Virus record (IMG/VR): IMGVR_UViG_3300036979_000364
Coordinates: 1-24,026 of that record
Strand: one strand, 5' to 3'
Origin: a virus
DNA length: 24,026 bases
Of this stretch, positions 6,252 to 14,576 are shown one piece after another. The translations under genes were made by a program, and so were the position numbers. The notes below the pieces were generated by a model. That model searched no databases, was not told the origin of the DNA, and was given only the letters and a program-made list of their open reading frames with translations. Positions within the stretch are counted from its first letter, which is position 1, and every line of letters starts with the position of its first letter.

Positions 6252-7822
6252 CTATCAGCGCAAGTAGCCTTGCCGCGGCAAACGCGGTGAGCGTCAGAAA
6301 CGTCCAGTTTGCGCCGGCCTCGGAAGTGCTCGCGCGAAAGATCGTCGTGGTTGGGACCTACGATCCGGCGAAAACAACCGTGGTAGCGGCGACACCGATC
6401 CAGGTCCTTAGCCCCGAGGACGCGGGAAGCCGCTTCGGTTTCGGCTTCATGCTTCACCGGCTCGTCAAGGGCGTGTTCGCCGGGTCGAAGGGCGTGGAGT
6501 GTTGGTGCGTTCCGCAAGCGGAAGTCGCGGGAGCCAAGGCCGCAGGGACGATCACCATTGCAGGCACAGCGACGGCAGCCGGAACGCTTCATTTGTACAT
6601 TGCCGGCGACTATGTCCCGGTCAGCATTGCCTCGGGTAACACGGCCGCGCAAGCTACCACCGCAATGATCGCGGCAATCAACGCGGTTACGGATCTCCCG
6701 GTGACCGCCCTCGTCGATGGATCCACGCCAGCAGAGACCGACGTCACCGCAAAGACCACGGGAACCTACGGCAACGAGATCAAGATCCGGCTCAACATCT
6801 TCGACGGGCAAGAGCTCCCCGCCGGGATCACCGCGGTGACGGTCGTCGACCTCACGGGCGGGACCGGAACCCCGGTCATGGCCAACGCACTGAACGGCCT
6901 CGGGACCGGCGACCTCGCGAACGCCAACCATTTCACAGATGGCGTTCACGGCTACCTGCAGGACGCGACCTCGCTCACCGCGATCTCGACTTACAACGGC
7001 GTGGGCAATGACGCGACCGGGCTCTATGACAAGCTCGTCGCTCGTCCTCTCCGGTTCTTGACGGGTGACATCGACGCAGGTTCCGACGGCCTCGCGGCTC
7101 TCGTTGTCATCGGTACCGCCGGCAGGGCAACCGATCGGACTAACGGGATCATCGCCGTTCCCGACTCGCCGAACCATCCGAGCGAGATCGCCGCGATCGC
7201 GATCGGTGTCATGGCGAGAACGAACAATGACCGCGCGGAAGAGTCCTATGTCGGCAAGCTCTTGCCGGGCGTCATCGCTGGTCGACAAGTGGCGATCGGC
7301 GCTGCAGCCGGAAGGTGGACAGACACATACGACAACCGCGACTCTGCGGTCAAAGCCGGGATTAGCCCGACGATCGCGGATACGGGTTTCACCGTCAGGT
7401 TGCAGAACGTCTTGACGTTCTATCATCCGACTTCGGTCCCCGTGGGCTCGAACGGCTACCGCTCGATGCGGAACATCTCGATCGTCCAGAACATTCTGAA
7501 CTCGGTCAAGACGAACTTCGCACAAGAGAAGTGGCAAGGGATCTCGATCGTCGCTGACGTAAACAAGGTCAGCAACTCACTGAGCAAAGACAAGGCGAGG
7601 TCCTCGAGCTCGGTCATTACCGATCTCGTCGCGCTCGCCGACGCGTTCGCCTCGCGTGCCTGGCTCTATGATGCGTCGTTCACGAAAGAGAACTTGACCG
7701 TTTCGATCCGCACCGGCGGTATCGGGTTCGATTCGGTCATGCCCGTTGTGCTCTCGGGCGAGGGCGGGATCCTCGACACGAGAGTGGATTTCGACACAGC
7801 GCTAACCGTGTTCCTCGCGTAA
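6248..7822 (+). CDS. Tail sheath protein, Mu gpL-like
   Basis: This 524-residue protein forms the contractile sheath around the tail tube. It has the Mu gpL layout. The N-terminal segment includes ASEVLARKIVVVGTYDP. A surface domain follows at about residues 95-180 (AGTLHLYIAGDYVPVSIASGNTA, then TYGNEIKIRLNIFDGQELPAG). The core contains FTDGVHGYLQDATSL and VIGTAGRATDRTNGIIAVPD. The conserved C-terminal half has LPGVIAGRQVAIGAAAGRWTD, VLTFYHPTSVPVGSNGYRSMRNISIVQNIL and VSIRTGGIGFDSVMPVVLSGEGGILDTRVDFD, which includes the strands exchanged between neighbouring subunits in sheaths. The presence of a sheath makes this a contractile-tailed (myovirus-type) particle. The start overlaps the previous stop by four bases (ATGACT, 6248-6251). 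Confidence 0.93.
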   Translation: MTISASSLAAANAVSVRNVQFAPASEVLARKIVVVGTYDPAKTTVVAATPIQVLSPEDAGSRFGFGFMLHRLVKGVFAGSKGVECWCVPQAEVAGAKAAGTITIAGTATAAGTLHLYIAGDYVPVSIASGNTAAQATTAMIAAINAVTDLPVTALVDGSTPAETDVTAKTTGTYGNEIKIRLNIFDGQELPAGITAVTVVDLTGGTGTPVMANALNGLGTGDLANANHFTDGVHGYLQDATSLTAISTYNGVGNDATGLYDKLVARPLRFLTGDIDAGSDGLAALVVIGTAGRATDRTNGIIAVPDSPNHPSEIAAIAIGVMARTNNDRAEESYVGKLLPGVIAGRQVAIGAAAGRWTDTYDNRDSAVKAGISPTIADTGFTVRLQNVLTFYHPTSVPVGSNGYRSMRNISIVQNILNSVKTNFAQEKWQGISIVADVNKVSNSLSKDKARSSSSVITDLVALADAFASRAWLYDASFTKENLTVSIRTGGIGFDSVMPVVLSGEGGILDTRVDFDTALTVFLA

Positions 7823-7846
7823 AGCGAAGAAGGGAAAAAGTGACCC

Positions 7847-8230
7847 ATGGCTTATGACGTAGCGGGAAGCAACGGCGCGCTCGAGATCGACGGAATCTCT
7901 TTCGACGTCGCCGCGGATTCGAATTTTTCCGTGACCCCGACCGAGTACGAAAATGATCTCGTCGCGACGAGCGGCAAGCCGATGATCAAGAAAATGCGCC
8001 GCACGCCCAACGTGGAAAGCGTGATCTTGATCTGCAATGCGGAAGACCGCTTGAAGCTCGAGTCGTTCAACGACTCCAAGACACCCTATGGCTTGTCATG
8101 GACGAACGCCGCCGGCGACACCTATCGCACGACGGGGATCATCCATTACGAGACATACGAGACCGAAGAGAATCGGTGCACGCTGACGCTGTTACCGCGT
8201 GAGCCGTGGGCACCATTCGTTGCTTCATAG
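7847..8230 (+). CDS. Tail tube protein, Mu gpM-like
   Basis: This 127-residue protein is the size and pattern of the Mu gpM tube family. It contains GALEIDGISFDVAADSNFSVTPTEYENDLVATSGKP, then MRRTPNVESVILICNAEDRLKLESF, and ends TLTLLPREPWAPFVAS. Tube subunits stack as hexameric rings inside the sheath. It lies directly downstream of the sheath, the standard order. A 24-base gap precedes the ATG. The AAGGGA element (7830-7835) is 11 bases upstream, rather far, so initiation may depend partly on coupling with the sheath gene. Confidence 0.88.
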   Translation: MAYDVAGSNGALEIDGISFDVAADSNFSVTPTEYENDLVATSGKPMIKKMRRTPNVESVILICNAEDRLKLESFNDSKTPYGLSWTNAAGDTYRTTGIIHYETYETEENRCTLTLLPREPWAPFVAS

Positions 8231-8264
8231 CAACTAGTCGAGAACAGAAGACCGGGAGTTGAAC

Positions 8265-8690
8265 ATGCACACCGTCAGCAGAGAAGTAGCTGAAAGCCAG
8301 CTGGCCAAGCTTTTCGATCACTATGAAATCGAGCTCGAGAAGCGCCTGAAATCAGACAACGCGCAAGCTGTGGCCGATGACGTCAAGGACATCTTGACCC
8401 GCAATATCATGAAAGGCCGACTCGAGATCGACGAGGACGAGACCGGGAGCGGGATCAAGATCACCCAGCGCTTGCGCACGCCCGTGGGGACCGTGAGCGA
8501 GATCCATTATCATGAGGTCACGGGTCGAGCTCGAACGGCGATCAAGGACGTCGACAAGGGATCGCCGCATCAAAAGATCTACGCGCTTCTCGCGGCGATC
8601 TCGAAAGAACCACAGCAGGTTTTCCTTGGCATGAGTGGCGTTGACCTCACGTGCGCGGAGACCTTGTCGACGGTTTTTTCGTTAGTGTGA
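8265..8690 (+). CDS. Tail assembly chaperone, upstream frame (gpG-type)
   Basis: This encodes 141 residues starting at ATG 8265; GGGAG at 8254-8258 is six bases upstream, which favours it over a TTG at 8259. The gene sits between tube and tape measure, where nearly all long-tailed phages encode two chaperones in overlapping frames; in Mu these are gp41 and gp42. The protein is helical at the start (REVAESQLAKLFDHYEIELEKRLK), has a strand region (GRLEIDEDETGSGIKITQRLRTPVG) and ends at a TGA shortly after a run of six Ts. The zero frame past 8678 adds only three residues (SLV) before the stop. It probably coats the tape measure during tail assembly. Confidence 0.8.
   Translation: MHTVSREVAESQLAKLFDHYEIELEKRLKSDNAQAVADDVKDILTRNIMKGRLEIDEDETGSGIKITQRLRTPVGTVSEIHYHEVTGRARTAIKDVDKGSPHQKIYALLAAISKEPQQVFLGMSGVDLTCAETLSTVFSLV
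8674..8679 (+). other. Probable -1 ribosomal frameshift site
   Basis: In the zero frame the codons are ACG GTT TTT TCG (8670-8681), with six Ts at 8674-8679. A tRNA on TTT (8676-8678) can slip back one base onto an identical TTT, moving translation into the frame of the next open reading segment. The zero-frame TGA follows only nine bases after the slip codon. The site is a T-run rather than the classic XXXYYYZ heptamer, since the codon before is GTT and would re-pair with GGT. Confidence 0.6.
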
Positions 8691-8857
8691 CGGGCGACGT
8701 CCACCGCTTTTTAGGGAATCTGTTCTTCCGCGGTGCGAGTCCGTCAGAGCTCATGGACATGCCATTTCACGAGCTCAAGTACTGGAACGAATGGCACGAG
8801 GTAATGGCGGAAGAAGAACGAAGACCGGTCAGCAACGCGAAAGCGAAAGCGAAGTGA
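8678..8857 (+). CDS. Tail assembly chaperone, frameshift extension (gpGT-type T part)
   Basis: The -1 frame is open from before the T-run to TGA 8855-8857, and has no convincing independent start with a ribosome site. Reading on after a slip at 8676-8678 adds 59 residues, FVSVTGDVHRFLGNLFFRGA then SPSELMDMPFHELKYWNEWHEVMAEEERR and a Lys/Ala tail. This gives a fusion of about 197 residues. The MPFHELKYWNEWHE segment is typical of T-domains, which bind the tape measure protein; Mu gp42 and lambda T occupy the same place. That it is made by frameshifting is inferred from the family and the frame arrangement. Confidence 0.7.
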   Translation, partial: FVSVTGDVHRFLGNLFFRGASPSELMDMPFHELKYWNEWHEVMAEEERRPVSNAKAKAK

Positions 8858-8860
8858 ACC

Positions 8861-10957
8861 TTGCCTGATTTTGCGGTCAGCGTAGCGATCCGAGGCGATG
8901 ACCAGATCAGCGACAACCTGAGACGGTTGACGAAAAGCGTCGATCGTTTCGGGAAGAAAGCTGATCAATCTTTCGGGCTCGCTTCTCGAGCGGCCGGTGT
9001 TTTCAAGGGCGTGGTCGGCGGGGTACTGGTCTCGGGTGCGATATCTGCCGGATTCAACGCCATGCGCATGGGTGCCGCTTCCGTAGCAAAAGAGTTCCTC
9101 GATATGGATCAAGCGCTCGTTTCTGCCGGCGCAAAGTTCCAGCTCTCGAAGCTCGGCGCCGAACAAGCAGCGAGCACAATGCAAAAGCTCAAGGACGCGG
9201 CTCGAGAAGTCGGAGCGGCAACCGAATACACCGCGGCCGAAGGAGCTCAAGGCCTCGAGTTCCTCGCCGCGGCCGGCTTCACGGCCGAGCAAGCGATCGC
9301 TTCCCTGCCGGCGATGGTCGACCTCGCAACGGCGAGCAATACTGACTTCGCATCATCCGCGAGCGTCGCGGCCGACGCGATCGGCGCGTTCGGCCTGGCC
9401 TCGGATGATGCGCAAGTCCAGGCCAAAAACCTGCAGCGTATCACGGACGTTTTCGCGCAAACCGCGGCGCGGTCGAACGTGGGCATGGAGGACCTTTTCG
9501 AGACTTTCAAAATGGGCGCTCCGATCATGACCACGGCTGGTCAGAGCCTCGAGAGCTTCGCGGCGATGACCGCTATCATGGGCAACGCGGGCATCAAGGG
9601 ATCGCTCGCGGGAACCACGCTCAAAAACACGATCGATCGGCTGATAGCGCCAGTCGGCAAAGGCGCCGAAGTTCTCAAGCAGCTCAAGATCCAAGTAAAG
9701 GACAGCGGCGGGAATATGCGCGACGTCGCCACGATCCTCGAGGACTTCGGCAAGGCAACCGAGGGCATGGGAAACGCGCAACGCACCGCGGCGATCTCCT
9801 CCGTGTTCGGTATGCACGCGGTCTCGGGCATTGCGACGATCCTCGACACCGGGATCCCCACTTTGAAGTCGTTCCGCTCGGGTCTCGAGGACGCCGGCGG
9901 AGCCTCAAAGAAGATGGCCGACGAGATGCGCAAGTCGCTCACGAACCGGATCAAGGTTCTAAAGTCCGGACTGACCGAGCTCGGCTTGAAAGTCATCGAG
10001 GCATTTTCAAACAAGTTCCCGAACGCCTTGGAATCCGCAATCAAAGCGATCCAGGGCTTCGACGTCAACCCGATCGTCAACGGCATTAAGGCCATGGTCG
10101 AGACGGTCAAGAGCGTTTGGAATTGGTTCGACAAATGGAAGTACGTCATCTTCGCGGTTATCGGAGCGATGGCGGCTTTGCGGATCGCGCTCGCGCTCAC
10201 CGCGGCCGTTGAGATGTTCATTGCAGTTGTCACCGGAGCAACCACGGTGACGAAACTTTGGGCGGCTTCACAATGGGCGGCCAACCTCGCCCTCATGGCG
10301 AACCCGGTAACCTTGATCATCGCGGGGATCATCGCGCTTATTGCGATCATCATTCTGGCGATAGTCTATTGGGACGAGATCGTTGCAGCGTGGCAAGCTG
10401 GTCTCAATAGCATGTATGCAGGGACAAACGAGACGACGAACGCGATCGCTGATTTCTTTGGCATGATGAGCTCGTCATTGACCAACATAGCGATCGACAT
10501 TGGCAACGCGTTCGGCGAGGTCTGGTATGGGATCAAGGCGCAAGTTGCCGACACCGTCAGCTTTGTCATTGGCGCGTGGGGTAGGATGAAAGCAGCGCTC
10601 GGGATGGACACTTCTGGGCTTCCGTCCCGAGAAGACATTACCAAGTGGTTCGGGATCGACGAGACCTACAAGCCGACCGAACACATTGACTACAATGACG
10701 CGGCGCAAGGTTACCGGGATGCGTTTTCGGCAACTGCACAGATGCTCGGGGCGAACACTGACACGCAAAGACCCGAGCCCCCGAACCGAGCTCAGCGCGA
10801 CGCGTCGCAAAATAATGTGAACTTGAGCGGGGTCATCGACGTGGTCAGCAAAAGCGGCTTCATGACCGAGACGAACGGCACGAGCACAGTAAACGGACAC
10901 AAGGCCCCGGGCGTCGACTGGCGCTCAAAGGGCGGGCAGAATAGCGGGGCCCAGTAA
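8861..10957 (+). CDS. Tail tape measure protein
   Basis: This 698-residue protein sets tail length and is expelled into the host envelope during infection. The start is a TTG at 8861, three bases after the chaperone stop, with only a weak upstream site (GAAGTGA); coupling is likely. Residues about 95-370 match the TP901-type core, with TEYTAAEGAQGLEFLAAAGF, MEDLFETFKMGAPIMTTAGQ and GIKGSLAGTTLKNTIDRLIAP. Two hydrophobic segments lie at about 427-457 and 482-504 (NPVTLIIAGIIALIAIIILA), usual for these proteins. At about 1.5 angstroms per residue, the general rule for tape measures, the tail would be near 100 nm. The C-terminal part is polar and Gly/Asn-rich. It is coupled to the next gene by TAATG. 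Confidence 0.92.
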   Translation: MPDFAVSVAIRGDDQISDNLRRLTKSVDRFGKKADQSFGLASRAAGVFKGVVGGVLVSGAISAGFNAMRMGAASVAKEFLDMDQALVSAGAKFQLSKLGAEQAASTMQKLKDAAREVGAATEYTAAEGAQGLEFLAAAGFTAEQAIASLPAMVDLATASNTDFASSASVAADAIGAFGLASDDAQVQAKNLQRITDVFAQTAARSNVGMEDLFETFKMGAPIMTTAGQSLESFAAMTAIMGNAGIKGSLAGTTLKNTIDRLIAPVGKGAEVLKQLKIQVKDSGGNMRDVATILEDFGKATEGMGNAQRTAAISSVFGMHAVSGIATILDTGIPTLKSFRSGLEDAGGASKKMADEMRKSLTNRIKVLKSGLTELGLKVIEAFSNKFPNALESAIKAIQGFDVNPIVNGIKAMVETVKSVWNWFDKWKYVIFAVIGAMAALRIALALTAAVEMFIAVVTGATTVTKLWAASQWAANLALMANPVTLIIAGIIALIAIIILAIVYWDEIVAAWQAGLNSMYAGTNETTNAIADFFGMMSSSLTNIAIDIGNAFGEVWYGIKAQVADTVSFVIGAWGRMKAALGMDTSGLPSREDITKWFGIDETYKPTEHIDYNDAAQGYRDAFSATAQMLGANTDTQRPEPPNRAQRDASQNNVNLSGVIDVVSKSGFMTETNGTSTVNGHKAPGVDWRSKGGQNSGAQ

Positions 10958-12303
10958 TGGGACTAGGCGACGCGATCGACAAACTAAAGGACCTGTTAGG
11001 CCTAGGCCCTGACGATTGGGCAGCTCGGCTTGCCGCGTCGATCGAGCTGACGAGCCCGAGCGGCAAACAGTTCTCACCGAAGTGGATTGGCAACGCCCGG
11101 AGCTTCGACAAAAAGCTCGGGATCTTTTCCTATCCGAAGCTCATTGGCAATGTCGTCCAAGACCTCGAGGCCAACTCCGCCCGCTATCCGTTGACGCTCT
11201 ACTTCGACGGGAAAGACAACGACCTCGATGCAGCGGCTTTTTTCGAGGCCGCTCGAGAGACGGGCCCGTGGGACGTAGTTCACCCGGTCCATGGGTACGT
11301 CCAGCTTCAGCTGATCTCGATCTCGGAGCAAGTTCAGCCCGTGACGAGCGGCGGGGTCACGGTGTTCGATACCGAGTGGATCGAGCCGATCGACCCGGAC
11401 GAGCTCGTCACCGCGCGTGAGCTGCAATCAAAAACCGACGAGGCGATCAAGGATCTGAACATCAACGCGGCGCAACAATTCGCGGACAACATAACCCAGG
11501 CTGCAGCGTCAGCGGTGAACGCGATCGCGAGCGCGGCGAGCCTGGTCTCAGCGATCATGGACGCTGCGACGAGCCCCCTTTTCGACTCGCTCGACGCGCT
11601 GAACAGCGTGGTCAATGCGACGCAAATCGCGCTCCAAAGCACGATCACTCAAGCTGAAATCATAGCTGACTCGCTGGCCGGGCAATTACAACAGCTGGCT
11701 CAACTCCCGGCGCTAGGATCTGGTAGCGGCTCATCGAAGCTCGACGCCTTTTCTAATGTGATTGACTCGGTCAGCGAGCAGCTCCCTTTAACGGGTCTTC
11801 CGTCATCCGAGGACATCGAGATCGTCAAGAATAGGGTCGCGGTGCACGAGCTCGCGCTAAACGCGACCGTGGGGGCGATCGCAAAGGTCGCGATTGTTTC
11901 CACGCTCGTCACGAGGTCTGACGCGCTCGTCCTCGCCGAGCGGCTTGGCGACCTGTCGACCACGATCATGGGCAACCTCGACACGACTCAACAAGCGTTC
12001 GACGACCAACCCGCCGATCTGCAATACGCCTCGAACGGCCAGACCTTCGCGAGCATCAACAATGTGATCACGCTCGCCACGCGCTACTTGTTAGCCGTTG
12101 CGCCGGATCTCAAGATCGAGCGACGGCAGATCCTCGACGAGCCTAAGACCCCGGTTCAAATCGTGCTCGAGGCCTATGGCGAGCTCGGTACGGATAGCGC
12201 GCTTCTCGATCTTTTCATCGAGGCGAACAAGCTCGGCGACACTCTCGACGGCAACGGGATCCTCGTGCTCGATCGCGGGTCGGAGGTCGTGACGTATGGT
12301 TAA
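10957..12303 (+). CDS. Mu gpN-like tail/DNA-circularisation family protein
   Basis: This encodes 448 residues. The N-terminal part (residues 25-150) matches the DNA circularisation N-terminal domain family: IELTSPSGKQFSPKWIGNAR, GIFSYPKLIGNVVQDLEANS, then RYPLTLYFDGKDNDLDAAAFFEAARETGPWDVVHPVHG. In Mu this protein, gpN, is a baseplate/tail component; the older circularisation name reflects early genetics. The middle and end are long Ala-rich helices (ITQAAASAVNAIASAASLVSAIMDAATS) and a C-terminal segment with RYLLAVAPDLKIERRQILDEPKTPVQIV and VLDRGSEVVTYG, as in the family. It sits between tape measure and hub genes, the Mu order. Its stop overlaps the next start by eight bases. Confidence 0.88.
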   Translation: MGLGDAIDKLKDLLGLGPDDWAARLAASIELTSPSGKQFSPKWIGNARSFDKKLGIFSYPKLIGNVVQDLEANSARYPLTLYFDGKDNDLDAAAFFEAARETGPWDVVHPVHGYVQLQLISISEQVQPVTSGGVTVFDTEWIEPIDPDELVTARELQSKTDEAIKDLNINAAQQFADNITQAAASAVNAIASAASLVSAIMDAATSPLFDSLDALNSVVNATQIALQSTITQAEIIADSLAGQLQQLAQLPALGSGSGSSKLDAFSNVIDSVSEQLPLTGLPSSEDIEIVKNRVAVHELALNATVGAIAKVAIVSTLVTRSDALVLAERLGDLSTTIMGNLDTTQQAFDDQPADLQYASNGQTFASINNVITLATRYLLAVAPDLKIERRQILDEPKTPVQIVLEAYGELGTDSALLDLFIEANKLGDTLDGNGILVLDRGSEVVTYG

Positions 12304-13585
12304 GCCAACCGCCGGCAGGCCTTATACGATCGTCCCGGGAGATAACCTCTCCAAGATCGCGGCCGCGGCGTATGGCAACCCTCGCGAGTGGCGAACGATC
12401 TGGAAAGCGAACAAGGCCAAGCTCCGGAGCGGTAACCCGAATCTGATCTTTCCAGGCGAGATCTTGTGGTTGCCGGAGCAAAACGTTCCCGTCGAAGAAG
12501 ACGAGGACACCGCACCCGATCGGCTCGAGGGGAAAGAGCCGGACGACTTCACGATCATCATCGAGGGGCTCGAGGTCCCCGTGGTCGACGGCAAGGCCTT
12601 TCGGTCCATCGACACCGTGGCCGACGGGTTCTCCGCGACGATACCTTGGGACCCCACACGTCAGACGGACAAGACAAAAGAGCTTATCTCGAAAGTGAAG
12701 CCCTACGGATACAAGGCTTGTGAGTGCTACCTTGGCGGCGAGCTCATGATGACCGGCCGGCTCTATGCCGTCGGCGCCTCGATCGATCAGAACGGCGTGA
12801 CGCTTGACCTCGAGGGCTGGAGTCATACGGCCGATCTGGTCGACTCGACAGTCCGGCCGCCGTACGAAGCAAAAAAGGTCACGCTCGAGCAGCGCGCAAC
12901 GTCCATGCTCGAGGGCTTCGCGATTGACCTCGACTTTCGACTCGAGGAGGACGAGCCTTTTGACAAGATCACGATCCAGCCAACGGACACGATCTTTAAC
13001 CACTTGCTCGAGCTCGCGCGTCAGCGAAAGGCCCTGGTCACGAGCGATGCCAAGGGGCGCCTCGTGATCACTCAAGCGAACACGGACGGCGGATCCGTCT
13101 ACACCTTGGAGGAAGGGCGTCGCCCGTTGTCGCAAGCGAAAATCCACTTCGATGGTCGAGCGCGTTTCAACTCTTACACCGCGATCTCGCAGTCGCCGCG
13201 GAAGAAAGGCAAAAACGCGTCCGCGCCGACGGCGACGGCGAAGGATGACATAGTCCCCGCGGCTCGAATGTACCGTTTCCAGGCAGACGACACGAAGGGC
13301 GAAAAGCTCCAAGAGGCTGCAGATTGGGAGCGGTCCAGGCGCCTCGCCGACGGGCTCAAGGTGTCGCTCCCCGTCGACGGCTGGCAAGTCCCGGGAACCA
13401 AGGACCTGTGGAAAGAGAACACGATCGTGACCTTGAAAAGTCCATCGCTGTTCATTCCTGACGGGTACGATTTTCTAATCCGTTCCGTCGAATACTCGTT
13501 TTCTGAGAGCGGCGCCGTCGCTAACCTCGAGCTCGTCCCGCCGGAAACGTTCACCGGCGAGCCCTTAAAGGAGCCATGGTTGTGA
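12296..13585 (+). CDS. Baseplate hub protein, Mu gpP-like, with N-terminal LysM
   Basis: This encodes 429 residues. Residues about 8-60 are a LysM domain (PYTIVPGDNLSKIAAAAYGN through NPNLIFPGEILWLPEQN), a peptidoglycan-binding fold also used in virions as a scaffold module. An acidic linker (about 63-78) leads to the hub: DFTIIIEGLEVPVVDGKAFRSIDTVADGFSATIPWDP, then the GQLYLGGELMMTGRL-like segment (ECYLGGELMMTGRLY), LEGWSHTADLVDSTV, and the C-terminal SVEYSFSESGAVANLELVPPE. The hub family (gp27/gpD-like) forms a trimer that links the tube to the spike. In Mu, gpP lacks LysM and in P2 a separate protein (gpX) carries it, so the fusion is notable. The start at 12296 overlaps the preceding gene. 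Confidence 0.87.
   Translation: MVKPTAGRPYTIVPGDNLSKIAAAAYGNPREWRTIWKANKAKLRSGNPNLIFPGEILWLPEQNVPVEEDEDTAPDRLEGKEPDDFTIIIEGLEVPVVDGKAFRSIDTVADGFSATIPWDPTRQTDKTKELISKVKPYGYKACECYLGGELMMTGRLYAVGASIDQNGVTLDLEGWSHTADLVDSTVRPPYEAKKVTLEQRATSMLEGFAIDLDFRLEEDEPFDKITIQPTDTIFNHLLELARQRKALVTSDAKGRLVITQANTDGGSVYTLEEGRRPLSQAKIHFDGRARFNSYTAISQSPRKKGKNASAPTATAKDDIVPAARMYRFQADDTKGEKLQEAADWERSRRLADGLKVSLPVDGWQVPGTKDLWKENTIVTLKSPSLFIPDGYDFLIRSVEYSFSESGAVANLELVPPETFTGEPLKEPWL
13567..13573 (+). promoter_or_regulatory. Ribosome binding site deciding the spike start
   Basis: AAAGGAG is two bases from ATG 13576 but eight bases from GTG 13582. The normal spacing favours the GTG start. Confidence 0.6.
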
Positions 13586-14124
13586 CAGTAACCGGTAAAG
13601 TTCTCGATAGCGAAGTGGGCCCGAACAAGGACGGTGACACGGACGTTAGGTTGCTAACGGTCGAGCTCGCCGACGGTGACGATATCCAAACCGTCGAGTA
13701 TTACGACTGCGGCGGTCGGGACTATCTCCCGCCGGACGGCGCCGAAGTCGTGATCGTGGACATCTCGCCTTCGTATCGCGTAGCGGTTGCCGTCGACGAT
13801 CGCCAAGACTCGGCGGTCGCCAAGGGTGAACAAGAGCTCTACTCGCTCGACGAAGCTGGAACGGCCAAAGCCGCGACGATCAAGCTCACGAATGACGCGG
13901 TCATCGAAATGAACGGCGACACGGATTTCGCCGTGAGGTATTCGGAGCTCGAGTCGGCTTTCAATCAACTCAAGCAAGACTTGAACGCGTTCATTCTGGT
14001 TTACAACACTCACACGCATGTCGCACCAGTTGGCGGGGGCGCCACCGGCGTTCCCAGCGCTACCGGGACCGACTCGGCCGCTGATATTAGCGGAGCCAAG
14101 ATCGAGGAAATAAAGGTGCCGTAG
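13576..14124 (+). CDS. Baseplate spike protein, Mu gp45 / gpV-like
   Basis: This 182-residue protein is the membrane-piercing tip of the Mu type. An N-terminal OB-like barrel (VTVTGKVLDSEVGPNKDGDTDVRLLTVELADGDDIQTVEYYDCGG, then LPPDGAEVVIVDISPSYRVAVAV) is followed by a short strand region (ATIKLTNDAVIEMNGD) and a C-terminal NTHTHVAPVGGGATGVPS segment. The HxH (His146, His148) is of the kind that binds iron at spike tips in P2 and phi92. The ATG at 13576 is only two bases after AAAGGAG (13567-13573). A GTG at 13582, eight bases after the same site and overlapping the upstream TGA as GTGA, is the likelier true start and would give 180 residues. Confidence 0.85.
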   Translation: MVVTVTGKVLDSEVGPNKDGDTDVRLLTVELADGDDIQTVEYYDCGGRDYLPPDGAEVVIVDISPSYRVAVAVDDRQDSAVAKGEQELYSLDEAGTAKAATIKLTNDAVIEMNGDTDFAVRYSELESAFNQLKQDLNAFILVYNTHTHVAPVGGGATGVPSATGTDSAADISGAKIEEIKVP

Positions 14125-14574
14125 ATGGCCTACGATCGAACACAGGGTGACCCCAAGATCAAGATCGACAGCGACGGCGCCGATCTCGTGTTCAAGGGTG
14201 GCCAGCCGGTCATGGATTCCGGGCTCGAGAACGCGGTCTTGATCTCGCTCTTCTCGAGCGCGGAGTGGTTCGGTAACGCGTTCGCCTCGCCGAGCTCGAG
14301 GATCGAGAGCCGCTTCTACCCGCTCACGCTCAAGTCGATCACCGCTTCGAGGCTCGCCGAGCTCGAGCGCGCGGTGAAAGCAGACCTCAAGGGCCTGGTA
14401 TCGCAAGGGGCCATTGCCGATCCCGTGGTCCGCGCGAGCAACCCGACGGGCGACCGGCTACTCATCGAGATCACGATCTCGCCGCCGGGCAAAACAACCG
14501 AAGTGATCTTGCTCTCGCGCTATGGCGCAAACTGGTCTGTCCAGACCTCCAACCCGGCGAGCTCGAGGGTGTAA
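14125..14574 (+). CDS. Baseplate wedge protein, Mu gp46-like
   Basis: This 149-residue protein belongs to the gp46 family (gp25/gpW-like role) that helps anchor the sheath to the baseplate. Family features are the start MAYDRTQGDPKIKIDSDG, the core VMDSGLENAVLISLFSS followed by WFGNAF, and SRFYPLTLKSITASRLAELERAVKADLKGLV. The end is a strand pair (DRLLIEITISPPGKTTEVILLSRYGANW). The ATG follows the preceding TAG directly, and AAAGGTG about seven bases upstream serves as ribosome site. Neighbours on both sides (gp45-like, gp47-like) match the Mu order. Confidence 0.88.
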   Translation: MAYDRTQGDPKIKIDSDGADLVFKGGQPVMDSGLENAVLISLFSSAEWFGNAFASPSSRIESRFYPLTLKSITASRLAELERAVKADLKGLVSQGAIADPVVRASNPTGDRLLIEITISPPGKTTEVILLSRYGANWSVQTSNPASSRV

Positions 14575-14576
14575 CA

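Noticed and set aside
5954-7537. A 527-residue open frame on the minus strand across the sheath gene
   Set aside because: It is the complement of the well-recognised sheath gene, is Arg/Asp/His-rich, has no ribosome site and no family signature. Long antisense frames are expected in this GC-rich, codon-biased DNA.
8259-8264. TTG start two codons before the chaperone ATG
   Set aside because: The TTG directly follows the GGGAG element with no spacer; the ATG at 8265 has normal spacing.
12215-13387. A 390-residue minus-strand open frame across the hub gene
   Set aside because: It mirrors the codon bias of the LysM-hub gene on the plus strand and shows no recognisable domain.
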